A DNA stretch of 64,000 nt. Origin: Delphinapterus leucas (lineage: Eukaryota; Chordata; Mammalia; Artiodactyla; Monodontidae). A program made the translations under genes and the position numbers. Where the stretch lies: positions 16,510,197 to 16,574,196 of the forward strand of contig NW_022098044.1 in NCBI RefSeq assembly GCF_002288925.2. The letters run 5' to 3'. Below are positions 21,055 through 32,694 of the stretch, in pieces. Positions within the stretch are counted from its first letter, which is position 1, and each line of letters begins with the position of its first letter. The notes under the pieces are model-generated. The model ran no database searches and was not told where the DNA came from. It saw nothing but the letters and a program-made list of their open reading frames with translations.

Positions 21055-21953
21055 TGGTCCCGAGTGGCACTTCTCCCGACCCCCACTGTGTGAATTTCAA
21101 ACCTCTATCTCTCTGTGGATACCTCCTAGCCCCACTCTGGACCCTTCCATCTCACAAACAACCTAGCCATCTGCTTCCCAAGAAGCGCGGCTCTGCATCC
21201 CTACCCATCTTTCCTTGCTCCCCTCTGGTCCCTGGAATATGCCTGCCCGTTCAAGACCGCTCCCTCTGCCTTTCCTCTGGATCCTGTCTCCTCCATCTCC
21301 TCTAAGGCGTTGCTCCACGAATTGCCTCCACTTTCTCCTGTGCCTTCAGTCCTGTAGTAGATACTTCCCATTCTGGGCTCCCATCGCTTTCGAAAACATC
21401 CCCTCAACTTTGTGTGTGTCCGTCCTGGCCCCCAACATCTCTAGCTGCTCCTTCCCTGGGCCTCTAAGTGGCATTTGATGATGCTGGGGCTGCCTGCCTT
21501 GGAGCTCTCTGGGTTTTCCACTCTCCCTCTGACCTTTGTCTCCCTCTCCTCTGCCCTTGGTTCCTCTGCCCTTAGCTCAGTCTACAGGGTTTCCACCTGA
21601 GACCTCTTCTCACTCTGCACCCTCCCCCGGGGTCCTCAACCATGGCCCCAGCTTTAAATGACTTTCTCAACTTGCCCCATGACCATCCTTCAGAGCTTTT
21701 GACTCCAGGAGACTCCAACTCGACGTGTCCAAAACTGGGCTCTTGTCCTCCCCCCAGGTCTGTCCCGAGCTCCGTGTCTCTGCTGACAGTGCACAGCAGA
21801 TGGCAGAGCCAGAAACCTGGATGTCCCTACACTCCTCCCCACACCCCTCACTCCCACATCCCCAAATCCTTTCTCTTCTCCCTCGAAACGGAGTCTAAAG
21901 CCATCCACAAGTAAGTTATACTGACTGGTTCGCTTGCTCATCCATCTTCCCAA

Positions 21954-21984
<31 letters not shown>

Positions 21985-22110
21985 AATGTAACAGCCATCA
22001 AGTCAGGAACTATGTAGGTTTTGTCCACTGCTGTATCCTCATCAGCCAGAAATGTGCCCGGCACATAGTCAGTGCTCCCTAAATGTTGCTCCAGTGAACG
22101 AACAAATACG
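21055..22110 (+). mobile_element. L2 LINE fragment
   Basis: Pyrimidine-rich text with 'ccaactcgacgtgtccaaaa' and 'ctgggctcttg' matches the L2 reverse transcriptase region. The 3' end 'gcccggcacatagtcagtgc' matches the L2 tail. Frames are destroyed. A CA repeat (21950-21984) interrupts it. Confidence 0.65.
21950..21984. repeat. (CA)n microsatellite
   Basis: A CA-rich run with one interruption near its start. Confidence 0.9.
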
Positions 22111-22149
22111 CACCGCCTTAGTTTCCATCAGGTAATGTGTGGCTAAGCG

Positions 22150-22390
22150 TATGTAAAGTCAGAAAGCAAGAGTTTGCATCTTGGCTCTGCCATTTACCCT
22201 GTGCGACTTTTTAAACTGAGTTTCAGCTAAGTCTGAATTGCCTCGTCTGTTACAGAGGCATAAAAATAGCAGCTGACTAAAGAGTTCGATGTTAGGATTA
22301 AACGAGATAACGCATGGGAAGGGCTCAGCACGGTGCCCGGGACATATCGAGTCATCAGTAGGCAGTAGATATTGTCGTTGCTGCTGTCAT
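22150..22390 (+). repeat. MIR SINE, nearly full
   Basis: 'tcttggctctgccatttacc', 'gtgcgactttttaaactgag' and 'ggctcagcacggtgcccggg' are in MIR order. Confidence 0.8.
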
Positions 22391-23135
22391 CATCCTTTCC
22401 CGTGCTCTAGTCTCACCCATGTTATAATAGTCTTGCAACTGTAACTCCCACCCTACTCTCATAACCAGCCTCATCTTTTCAAATGCAAAATCGAGCGTGA
22501 TTCTCCCTTGCTGAAAACCCTTAAGGTGAGCTCCTTGCGCACTAGAGTCCCACTTCCTTAGTGTGGCCCCAGCTTCCCCATCCCCAGCTTCATCAAACCC
22601 CCCCCGACCCCCATGCACCCCAAACTCTTTAACTCTACGAAACTGCTTGCTCTCCTCCCCTGCAAGCCTTAGCCGGAGCTATTTCCTGGTTCTTCCACCA
22701 GGAACGCTCTTGCCTATCCCCTCCCCTCCATTGTTGACCTAAAAGAACTCCAAGTCATCCTATAGAAAGACATAAGCTCCTTTGGGAAGCTTTTCCTGAT
22801 CTCTTCTCCACGATACCCCCCACCATCCCATGCAAGCCCCAGCCCGCATACAGTGCCCCGTGACAGCCAGGGTGGCCAACTGCCCCAGTTTGCCCAGGAC
22901 TGAAGAGTTGCCCAGAATTCAAGATTTTAGTGCTAAAACCAAAGAATCCTGGGCAAACAGGGGCATTCGGTCACCCTGATAGCATTGATCACATTGTTTT
23001 GGAATTAGCTGTCTTTCTGATAAGATTGGAGAGCAGAAATTTTGCCTCGCCCATCTTCACATCCCCAATATCTATCCTAGGGTCAGGCACATATATGGTC
23101 CACAGTCCATAAATACTTGTTAAATGCGTTCATTT
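22391..23135 (+). mobile_element. L2 LINE 3' part, interrupted
   Basis: 'tttcaaatgcaaaatcgagc', 'cccttgctgaaaacccttaa' and the end 'gggtcaggcacatatatggt' follow the L2 3' region. A small palindromic element (22869-22977) is inserted in it. Confidence 0.65.
22869..22977. mobile_element. palindromic MITE-like element, copy C
   Basis: The ends 'agggtggccaactgccccag' and 'ggggcattcggtcaccct' are inverted. The middle 'ttttagtgctaaaaccaaag' matches copy B. It interrupts an L2. Confidence 0.65.
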
Positions 23136-23164
23136 GGATAGCAATTAATTGTGACAGCGGTAGA

Positions 23165-23445
23165 GCTAAAAGGCCGCGGTTCAGGTCCTGTCCCCCTTCC
23201 TGCATGACCTTGGGCACGTGATCACTTTCACTTCTGTATTTATGTACTCGTCCTTGAGTGATTTAAGGCAAATTCCTTGGTCTCTCGGAGCCTGCATTTG
23301 TGAAATGGAGATAACGACACCCATTTCACAGAGGTGCTGTGAAGGTTAAGTGGATATCAAGGGGTCAACATAGCACCTGGCGTATAACAAGCTTCCAATC
23401 AGTAGTAGGCGCTGTCACTGTTTATCATTATTATTTAAATAATGC
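23165..23445 (+). repeat. MIR SINE
   Basis: 'gcatgaccttgggcacgtga', 'tgtgaaatggagataacgac' and 'aacatagcacctggcgtata' follow MIR order. A short duplicated inner part makes it longer than usual. Confidence 0.75.
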
Positions 23446-23534
23446 ACCCCACAAGGGTTGGTCCCCTGCCCCATTAAAGAAACGAGTACAGGTGGCCTTA
23501 AATGTAATTATACCATAGAGAAATCTTCCCTTCA

Positions 23535-23697
23535 AACACTGGTCGGCCACCTTGGCTATACATTAGAATCCCCCAGGGATCTTTTGCCAAGACTGATGCC
23601 CAACCCGACCAGTTAATTCAAATCTCCAGTGATGGATCCATGCATCAACTCCTTTAAAGGGTGATGCTAATAGGAAACCACGTTGAGAACCTTTGCC
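23535..23697 (+). mobile_element. MER5-like hAT-Charlie fragment
   Basis: 'tatacattagaatcccccag', 'gggtgatgctaataggaaac' and the end 'cgttgagaaccttt' match MER5A/B order. It is a nonautonomous DNA transposon fossil. Confidence 0.6.
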
Positions 23698-23730
23698 TTA
23701 GGACACTGGATTAGCTGCTCTTTAACTCTT

Positions 23731-23934
23731 TTTTTTTTTTTTGCGGTACGCGGGCCTCTCACTGTTGTGGCCTCTCCCGTTGAGGAGCGCAGGCTCCGGA
23801 CGCGCAGGCTCAGCGGCCATGGCTCACGGGCCTAGCCGCTGCGCGGCATGTGGGATCATCCCGGAGTGGGGCACAAACCCGCGTCCCCTGCATCGGCAGG
23901 CGGACTCTCAACCACTGCGCCACCAGGGAAGCCC
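23731..23934 (-). mobile_element. CHR-1-type SINE with perfect TSD
   Basis: A complete minus-strand copy from its T-rich tail to 'caccagggaagccc'. It is flanked by a perfect 16-bp duplication CTGCTCTTTAACTCTT at 23715-23730 and 23935-23950. Confidence 0.96.
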
Positions 23935-24282
23935 CTGCTCTTTAACTCTTAATTGCTGCCCTGGGTCTTTCCAAATAGTTACCCCTAATCTAGCTGTTGT
24001 CAACAGCAAGTGCTGAATTCCCTTTGTCCCCCCTCCCTTTGTCTTCAGGGTAAGAACTGGAGAATTCTCAGCCCACCTGAGGGGAACAATATTGCCTCTC
24101 CTCTTAACCATTCCAGGCTGGTACTCTCATTCCTATACCCCTTACCTAGGCCTCTGCCTCTCCATGTCTTTCAGAATCTTCACAGTTTGATATTCTCTCT
24201 GGAATTTGGAGAAATGAATAAGAGGTCACTTTATCTGTGTCTTCCCTAAGGGTACATACAGATGGTTTCATTTTCTAGCCAG

Positions 24283-25455
24283 TGTTTCTCAAACTGGGAT
24301 CCACAGACATCTCAGGGATCCACCAGTTCTGCATGACAATTTTCTGTTTGCATTTGCAGTTTGCTAATATATGACTATTGTACATTATCTAGTCATCCCT
24401 TTATAAGTTACCTGCAAGATTTGAGTGCTCCTGCTTGTATTTTGTAGCATAAAGGCAGTGTACATATGCAGATTTTGAAGTAGTCCGAGCAGAAGGACCA
24501 AGGCACAAAGCAGTAGAAGCAGACAGATTTGAAGCGATCAGCAAGTAGCCATTAGTGTCAAATTAGCTGCAGAAACGGGTGCGGTTTGTGCATCCTGTCT
24601 ACACATAACAATTTGTAATAAGTAGTAAATATACATTTAAGATATGTTCTGGGCTTCCCTGGTGGCGCAGTGGTTGAGAGTCCGCCTGCCGATGCAGGGG
24701 ACGCGGGTTCGTGCCCCGGTCCGGGAAGATCCCACATGCCACGGAGCGGCTGGGCCCGTGAGCCACGGCCGCTGAGCCTGTGCGTCCGGAGCCTATGCTC
24801 CGCAATGGGAGAGGCCAAAAAAAATAAAGAACTGCGTAACGGAAAAAAAAAAAAAAAGAAAGAAAGAAAAGATATTTTTTTTTCCCATTCCAAAAACAGT
24901 AAGAGAAACCCCATTTAAAGTAGATTTTAATAAGGCTAACCATATCTTTTCATGAACATTAGCCATCTACAGATTACCAAGTGATACTTCATTAAAATCA
25001 ACACTTCGGAATTACTCACTGGCCAAATTTTGATCATATAGTGCCTGATGGTCCAGCATTAGCAAATATAGTCATGATTTTATCAATACCATTTGTGCTT
25101 CATTCCTATGAGAAGAAACAGTGTTTGTGTTAGTATTGTTAAAGTGAAAGTACAGAAACAGATTCTAGAACAAGATCCAAGTCTATACCTTTCCATTATT
25201 AAGCCAGCAATAGTGATTCATTTTTAGTAGAGCCTCATCATAAATCCCATCAAAATAATGTTGTTTATTTAGGTGTTGTGCCCACTTACTCTTTGCCTTT
25301 TTTTTCTAAATTTGCTTTCGGTTTGATAGGTGTATAAGAGCAATAAGCATGAACAATGTATACCTAGTTTTATTGAATCCCTAATTAAGAGATGATAAAA
25401 TAATTCTAGTTACTATTGTCCCTTGTCAATTATCTTTTCCCTCCTGGTTTGGAAC
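24283..25455 (+). mobile_element. candidate ancient hAT-like element
   Basis: The start 'agtgtttctcaaactgggat' and the end, whose complement is 'agtgttccaaaccaggag', form a rough inverted pair of hAT type. A CHR SINE (24651-24870) lies inside. No transposase motif is readable, so this is a weak call. Confidence 0.35.
24651..24870 (+). mobile_element. CHR-1-type SINE
   Basis: A full-length head and body followed by an irregular A-rich tail. The short repeat AGATAT on both sides is a weak TSD. Confidence 0.93.
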
Positions 25456-26041
25456 ACTTGTCCTGGCTGTAGACCAGAACCAGCTGGGGTGCTGTCAGAA
25501 ATTCAAGCTCACACGTCCTGCTCTGGGTAACAAGAGGTTAGAGACAGGTGTTTGGAGGAAATGACACTTCCTGGGCTCCAGGGAAATCAGTTCCATTTCC
25601 TATGGCCAGTCCCCCGGGCTCTTTTAACTTCTAAATGCTCTTCAACTGATTGATTGATTGCTTTTATAGGACCTTCCTTGCCTCAAATTAATTGGTAAGT
25701 TTCTCCTTCCCAGAGTAGTTGGTTTTCTACTTCTCTGATTCAAGGCCCTCCTCACCTCCATCTGGCCTCAAAGATATGAACCTGTAACTAGAGAGATGGC
25801 AACTGGATTCTTACACTACTTTTTTTTTAAATTGGGCCTCAGATGTAGGGGTTGAATTAATCACACTCCTCAAATAGGACATACGATCATCCTGGGTTAG
25901 TGCAAAGCCCTTTCTTGTTTTGTCTTTCCCTTTTTTATCCCCTTCCCTACTTACACACACTTACGCACACACACCTGCCAGATTTAACAACCATTCTAAT
26001 GCCTTTTATGTGAATTTTTTAAAAAATTTACCATCTTAACC
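25456..26041. other. no gene seen
   Basis: Unique-looking, pyrimidine-rich in places. No coding or RNA feature is recognised. Confidence 0.4.
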
Positions 26042-26339
26042 TTTTTTTTTTTTAATTTTATTTATTTATTTATTTTTGGCTGTGTTGGGTCTTTGTTCCT
26101 GTGCAAGGGCTTTCTCTAGTTGTGGTGAGCAGGGGCCACTCTTCATCGCGGTGCGCGGGCCTCTCACTGTCGCGGCCTCTCTTATTGCAGAGCACAAGCT
26201 CCAGACACGCAGGCTCAGTAGTTGTGGCTCACAGGCCTAGTTGCTCCGCGGTATGTGGGATCTTCCCAGACCAGGGCTCGAACCCATGTCCCCTGCATTG
26301 GCAGGCAGATTCTCAACCACTGTGCCACCAGGGAAGCCC
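26042..26339 (-). mobile_element. CHR-2-type SINE
   Basis: The minus-strand copy starts with a T-rich tail and 'tttggctgtgttgggtcttt' and ends 'caccagggaagcccc'. No clear TSD is visible. Confidence 0.9.
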
Positions 26340-26376
26340 CATGATTTTTTTATAAGTATTTTTCTTGTAAACTTAG

Positions 26377-26554
26377 TACTGCCAGATAAAATACAGAACA
26401 TCCAGTTCAGTTTGAGGTTCAGATCAACAATACATAACTTTTAGTGTAAGTAATAATTTTTAGTATAATTTTTCGTTGTTTATCTGAAAGTCAGATTTAG
26501 CTGGACATTCATTTTGGGTTTGTTGTTTTGTTTTGGGCTCAATCTGGGAACCCT
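26377..26554. mobile_element. fold-back (palindromic) repeat, second type
   Basis: The left arm 'aaaatacagaacatccagtt' pairs imperfectly with the right arm ending 'ctggacattcatttt'. The outer ends 'ctgccagat' and 'atctgggaa'-type text are also related. It is a short nonautonomous element of unknown name. Confidence 0.5.
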
Positions 26555-27783
26555 AGGTAAAATGTAAACTCTCACATACATAGATATTAGGCTACAGAGT
26601 TCAATTCCTTTTTTATTTCATTCAGATCTAAGTTGACTCATCCGTGTGGCTGTTTTTACATAATCCTACATGATGTATGTACCACTCTGTATTATTCATG
26701 CCCCCATGGGGACACAGCAGTCTCCTCCAACTCCCCACTACCTCGAGCAATGCCACAATGAGCACCTTTGTCCGTGTCTCCTAGTGGACTTTTGTGATCA
26801 TGTTTTTGACATATAAATATGGTATGCACATCCTTAATTTGGTTAAGACTGTCAGGTCGATCAGAGCTGCTATGTGGGTCGACACTCTCACCAGCAGTGC
26901 ATGAGTCCCTGTGTCCCCACATTCCTGCTAACAGGTGGCATAATCCACCTGTCTAAGAGTGCCTCTAATAAATATCACCTGCCAACTCTTTCTTGTTCTG
27001 GTTTGCATTTCTCTTATTACTAATGACTGAAGCATCTTTTCATAGTAAAGTTTGGTTTCCACTTCTATAAATTGCTCCTTTGAATCCTTTGCCCATTTTT
27101 CTATGGAAATGCCTATCTTTTTCTTCTTTTTTAGGAATTCCTTGAATTTTTTAGATATTAGTCCCTTGTCATATCTTAAGCATTGCAAATATCTCCCTCT
27201 GTCCTATTTTCTATTAAGTTGAAAATGATGTCCTTTATTTTGATATGATCAACTATGTCTTGTGCTGGGAAGTTTTGTCTAGACGGTCTTTTTCTATCCA
27301 TAAATCACAGAGATACTCTCCAACATCAACTTCTGTTAACTTTGTTGTTTACCTTTAAATGTTATGTATTTAATTCATCTGGGGTCTACTTTTGTATGTG
27401 ATGTTATGTGGGATCCAGTTTTATTTTTCTCTATTTAAGTTTTCCCAACACCTTCTATTAAACAGCCCATCCTTTTCCCGTTATCCTTTTTTTTTTTTTT
27501 TTTTTGGATTAAGTTCCCGCATATGCTTAGATACCTCTAAGAGCTGTCCTCTCTGTTCTATTGGTCTATCCATTTTTCCATTAAATCTATTCCATATTGC
27601 CTTTATTATTAAGGCTTTGATATTGTCCTAATACCTAGTGGGCATAACCCTCCCATTCTTTGCCCTTTTCTAGAGTTTGCCTACTTTTTTGTGGACCGGT
27701 GTTGTTCTTTACATTTTGATTGTTTATATCAGTTTAAATCGTTCATATTTACAGTTATTGAATTCATCAAAATATACAACTGG

Positions 27784-27989
27784 GGGCTTCCCTGTTGGCG
27801 CAGTTGTTGAGAGTCCGCCTGCCGATGCAGGGGACATGGGTTCGTGCCCCGGTCTGGGAAGATCCCACATGCCGCGGAGCAGCAGGGCCCGTGAGCCATG
27901 ACCTCTGAGCCTGCGCGTCCAGAGCCTGTGCTCCGCAACGGGAGAGGCCACAACAGTGAAAGGCCCGCGTACCGCAAAAAAATATATAT
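27784..27989 (+). mobile_element. CHR-1-type SINE
   Basis: A full copy with a perfect 12-bp TSD ATATACAACTGG at 27772-27783 and 27990-28001. The right copy abuts a short TA run derived from the tail. Confidence 0.94.
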
Positions 27990-28212
27990 ATATACAACTG
28001 GAATTTTTATTGGTGTTACATTGAGTTTACAAATTAATTAAGAGAAATTTAACAATATTAAATTATCCCAACAAGAGCATGGACTACATCTCCATAGATG
28101 ATCCTCTGATTCTCAGAGGTTTTTTTTCCAGAAAGATTGTGTATATTTTTAGATATGCCAGTATCTAGATATTTGTCGACACTGTCAGTGGTATCGTATT
28201 TGTACTGAATTT

Positions 28213-28337
28213 TTTTTTTTTTTTTTTTTGGCCGTGCCATGCAACATATGGGATCTTAGTTCCTCAACCAGGGATCAAACCTGTGCCCCCTGCATTGGGA
28301 GCACGGAGCCTTAACCCCTGGACCACCAGGGAAGTCC
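28213..28337 (-). mobile_element. short tRNA-derived SINE (CHR-related)
   Basis: The short form has a T-rich tail, 'ggccgtgccatgcaacatat' and the end 'caccagggaagtcc'. The TSD is TGTACTGAATTT at 28201-28212 versus TGTACTGAAATTT from 28338. Confidence 0.9.
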
Positions 28338-28614
28338 TGTACTGAAATTTCTAATGGAATATGACTGATGTAAGAAATACTATTGTTTTTTTGGGGTTTT
28401 GTTAGTGATCTCATATCCAGCAAGATCTTGGCAAGTCCTCTTATTAGTTCTAATGGCTGATCCTGTTGGATTATCTATGTAGATATTCATATCATGTGTA
28501 AACAGTTTTATTTTTTCCTTTCAACTCTTTATCCTCTTATTTATTTCCTATCACCTTAACCAGTAGCTCCATTCTGTGTTAAATAGGGCTATCTTAACTA
28601 ATATCTCTGGACCC

Positions 28615-28760
28615 TCTTAGAAGTGAGATATTTGGCAAGTTTCTTCACCATCTTGACTCTCAGTTTCCCCAGCTGATAAGCCTTCCTCATAGAGTTGTGA
28701 TAATCATAAGAAATTCAAAGTTCCTGGCACACAGTCAGTGCTCAAAGCATAGAGTGTAGT
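28615..28760 (+). repeat. MIR SINE fragment
   Basis: 'ttggcaagtttcttcaccat' and 'ttcctggcacacagtcagtg' match MIR. Confidence 0.65.
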
Positions 28761-28860
28761 TTTACTAATTCCCCTAATAAAACACAAGTCACCCATTTCC
28801 TTGGTATCCCATTCCCACTCTTACAGAAAGTTGTACCATTTAAAACATGTAGGATATCTA

Positions 28861-29664
28861 TGTCAAAGAGTGTCCTGCCTATGTTTTCCTCTAAGAGTTT
28901 TATAGTGTCTGGTCTTACATTTAGGTCTTTTCATCAATTTTGAGTTTATTTTTATGTATGGTGTTAGGGAGTGTTCTAATTTCATTCTTTTACATGTAGC
29001 TGTCCAGTTTTCCCAGCACCACTTATTGAAGAGACTGTCTTTTCTCCATTGTATATTCCTGCCTCCATTGTCATAGATTAGGTGACCATGGGTGCATGGG
29101 TTTATCTCTGGGCTTTCTATCCTGTTCTATTGATCTGTATTTCTGTTTTTGTGCCAGTATCATACTGTTTTGACTAGTGTAGTTTTGTAGTATAGTTTGA
29201 AGTCAGGGAGCCTGATTCCTCCACTCTGTTTTCCTTTCTCGAGGTTGCTTGGCTATTCATGGTTTTTTGTGTTTCCATACAAATTGTAAAATTTTTTGTT
29301 CTACTTATGTGAAAAAATGCCAGTGATAATTTGATAAGGATTGCATTGAATCTGTAGATTGCTTTGAGTAGTATAGTCATTTTCACAATATTGATTCTTC
29401 CAATCCAAGAGCATGGTATATCTCTCCACCTGTTTGTGTTGTCTTTGTAGTATATTTCATCAGTATCTTATAGTTTTCTGAGTACAGGTCTTTTGCCTCC
29501 TTAGGTAGGTTTATTCCTAGGTATTTTATTCTTTTTGTTGCAATGGTAAATGGGATTGTTTCCTTAATTTCTCTTTCTGATCTTTCATTGTTAGTGTATA
29601 GGAATGCAAGAGACTTCTGTGTATTGATTTTGTATCCTGCAACTTTACCAAATTCATTGATTAG
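28861..29664 (-). pseudogene. inverted 5' part of L1 ORF2
   Basis: The antisense reading gives [20 protein letters not shown] and [15 protein letters not shown], the region just after the L1 reverse-transcriptase FADD box. The frame breaks soon after. It belongs to the twin-primed insertion. Confidence 0.8.
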
Positions 29665-30420
29665 CAGCAAGAACTTTTTTGATCCATCTCCTAGAGTAAT
29701 GAAAAAAAAAACAAAAAACGGGGTCCAATTAAACTTAAAAGCTTTTGCACAGCAAAGGAAACCATAAACAAAACAAAAAGATAGTCCTAGGATGGGAGAA
29801 AATATTTGCAAATGAAGCAACCAACAAGGGATTAATCTCCAAAATATACAAACAGCTCATGCAGCTCAATATCAAAAAGACAAACAACCCAATCCAAAAA
29901 TGGGCAGAAGACCTAAATAGACATTTCTCCAAAGAAGATATACAGATTACCAACAAACACATGAAAGGATGCTCAACATCACTAATCACTAGAGAAATGG
30001 AAATCAAAACTACAATGAGGTGTCACCTCACACCGGTCAGAATGGTCATCATTAAAAATCTACAGACAATAAATCCTGGACAGGGTGTAGAGGAAAGGGA
30101 ACCCTCCTACACTGTCGGTGAGAATGTAAATTGGTACAGCCACTATGGAGAACAGTATGGAGGTTCCTTAAAAAACTAAAAATAGAACTATCATATGACC
30201 CAGCAATCCCACTCCTGGGCATATACCCGGCAAAAACCATATTTCAAAGAGATAACATGCACCCAATATTCATTGCAGCACTATTTACAATAACCAGAAC
30301 ATGGAAGCAACCTGAATGTCCATCAACAGAGGAATGGATAAAGAAGACATGGTACATATATGCAATGAAATATTACTCAGCCATTAAAAAAAGAACAATA
30401 TAATGCCATTTGCAGCAACA
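29665..30420 (+). pseudogene. 3' part of L1 ORF2, sense segment
   Basis: Plus-strand frames read [20 protein letters not shown] and [20 protein letters not shown], the C-terminal region of L1 ORF2p. Frameshifts and stops make it nonfunctional. Confidence 0.8.
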
Positions 30421-30880
30421 GAGATGGACCTAGAGATTGTTATACTGAGTGAAATAAGTCAGACACAGAAAGACAAATATCATATGATATCACTTATATG
30501 TGGAATCTAAAAATAAGTGTACAAATGAACTTATTTACAAAACAGAAGTAGAGTCGTGGATGTAGAAAAAAAAAACTTATGGTTACCCGGGGATAAGTGG
30601 GGGGGTGGGGGGAGGGATAAACTGGGAGATTGGGACTGACATATATGCATTACTATATATAAAATAGACAATTAATAAGAACCTGCTGTATAGCACAGGA
30701 AACTCTACTCAATACTCTGTAATGCCCTATATGGGAAAAAATTTTTTAAAAAAAGAGTGGATATATGTATAACTGATTCACTTTGCTGTACCCCTGAAAC
30801 TAACACAACATTGAAAATCAGCTATACTCCAATAAAATGTAAATAAAATAATTAATTTAATTTAATATGTAGGATATCTA

Positions 30881-31164
30881 AAGTAGAGAGATGGTCATTA
30901 TTATCTGAACCCAAAATGAATGATATACATGACTGGTGGAAAGGATTTCAGCCCCCTCCCAGCTCTAATTCATTGTTCATGGAAATTATTAGCCAGAGGG
31001 AATTAGCAATAGCAGCAGCAGATGCACAGATACCCCAACTTTTCACTCTAACTTCATAATGTGTGTGTCAGCAAACTCATTATGGACACATTTTTAAAAT
31101 AAGCTCTCATGATCAAGATGATAGTCGTGGAGAATCTGAAATAAATTGAATTTCAATTATATGT
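30881..31164. other. no feature recognised
   Basis: A short unique stretch between two L1 insertions. Confidence 0.4.
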
Positions 31165-31356
31165 AGAATGGGTAAACAACAAGGTCCTACTGTATAGCAT
31201 AGAGAACTATAATCGCTATCCTGTGAAAAAACTTAATGGAAAAGAATATATATATACATATACATATATTATATATAACTGAGCCACTTTGCTGTACAGT
31301 AGAAATTAACACAACATTGTCAATCAACTATCCTTCAATAAAATAAACTTTAAAAA
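31165..31356 (+). mobile_element. L1 3' end
   Basis: 'aacaacaaggtcctactgta' to 'ccttcaataaaataaac' is an L1 3' UTR. A CHR SINE has inserted in its A-rich tail. Similar 'gaatttca..tatgt' text at 31148 and 31683 may be a decayed TSD. Confidence 0.8.
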
Positions 31357-31654
31357 TTTTTTTTAAATATTTATTTATTTATTTATTTTTGGCTGTGTTT
31401 GATCTTTGTTGCTGCACGTGGGCTTTCTCCAGTTGCGGTGAGCAGGGGCTACTCTTCATTGCGGTGCACAGGCTTCTCATTGTGGTGGCTTCTCTTGTTG
31501 CCGAGCACGGGCTCTAGGCGAGCGGGCTTCAGTAGTTGTGGCACACGGGCTTAGTTGCTCCGCAGCATGTGGGATCTTCCCGGACCAGGGATCGAACCCG
31601 CGTCCCCTGCATTGGTAGGTGGATTCTTAACCACTGCACCACCAGGGAAGTCCC
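31357..31654 (-). mobile_element. CHR-2-type SINE
   Basis: A long minus-strand copy with a T-rich tail, 'gcggtgagcaggggctactc' and the end 'caccagggaagtccc'. Confidence 0.92.
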
Positions 31655-31699
31655 AATTTTTTTAATTTTTAAAAATTAAAAAATGAATTTCATATGTTT

Positions 31700-32690
31700 G
31701 ACACTAAAGGGCAATGATTGAAAGTGAAAACAAGCAATGTAAATATTAGTTTTTTATTTAACCTAAATATTTTGGTGAGGAAAACACAATTACCTGTTAT
31801 TTATCTATGCAAAGTTTTAATTTGTATATAGTAGACCAATGCTTAAAGTATTATAAGTGATGTAAATGCATTAATAAATTCTAACTTTTATTCAATCCTT
31901 TTTTTAAAAAGGTACAAGCCATCAGGCAATTTTCTTTATTAAATTAGATTTTTAATTACATTAAGCAAAGGTAGTAGCTCCTCTAATTGTTGATACACGC
32001 TCGTGCTGGCGAGCTGGTCCTCCCTTCTCAAGATGCATACTGAAATGCTGATAAGTGGATCACCAACAGTTATTATAAGTCTTCTGGGGATGTGATTTCA
32101 CAGCGCTGATTTTCAGGAAATTGTTGTTGTTGTTGTTTTCTCTATTTGTGCGGAAGAATGTTTGCAGTAACAACTTAGTAATGAACACCATCTTTGAAAA
32201 CTATTCTATTCTTTGATGTGGCTGCAGGGACTTTTCTCATGGCTGATGGCTAGGATTTTAAATAACATTTGCACAACTTGGACAGATTTTCTATTCTGCT
32301 TGGAACTGGGTGATTTAGCGATTCCCCTTAGTGACATCATGCTGAACAGAACGACAATAAATATCATTCCCTCCCAGGGTGCACATTCCTCACTGAGCCT
32401 GATGGATGGTTACAGCTGTGGAAACGGCGCTTGATCCCCTCCACAGACTGTTCTGATTCTCTAATCTCAGCACTTTTCCCCCTGTGATCCTAAGCTGGAA
32501 GATTGTTTCATATGTGAACTACACCACAATGTGTTTAGAGTGGAACTGTAGAATTATAGTTTTAGAAATTACCTTCCACATCAACTCTCTGTATTCCTAC
32601 CACCTACACCATCTCCACAAACATGGAACAGAGGAGGCACGCAAAGAATTGTTAGGTATTTCAAAGCTTACATGAAGTACGAGCTATAAG
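31700..32690. other. unique AT-rich sequence, no gene seen
   Basis: No repeat other than a short (TTG)n at about 32120-32138. No coding sequence recognised. Confidence 0.4.
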
Positions 32691-32694
32691 CCTA

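Larger units (their letters stand above)
26600..28610 (-). mobile_element. old L1M fragment with two SINE insertions
   Basis: Antisense L1 ORF2 text is recognisable, for example 'ttgcccatttttctatggaa', 'ttagtcccttgtcatatctt' and 'gttctattggtctatccatt'. Many stops and indels show it is inactive. Insertions at 27784-27989 and 28213-28337 split it. Confidence 0.75.
28861..30866 (+). mobile_element. L1 with 5' inversion (twin priming)
   Basis: A single L1 insertion proven by a perfect 14-bp TSD ATGTAGGATATCTA at 28847-28860 and 30867-30880. Its left 0.8 kb is antisense L1 (ORF2 reverse-transcriptase region and downstream). Its right 1.2 kb is sense L1 (ORF2 C-terminal region, 3' UTR and tail). 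The junction is near 29664. This is the standard outcome of twin-primed reverse transcription. Confidence 0.92.

Noticed and set aside
21642..22064. Possible coding exon in the 90- and 124-codon frames
   Set aside because: They lie in decayed L2 text and a CA repeat, with no splice-bounded or conserved motif.
23741..24016. Recurring short peptides such as MRYAGLSLLWPLPLRS at many sites
   Set aside because: All come from antisense CHR SINEs. The similarity reflects the repeat and not a protein family.
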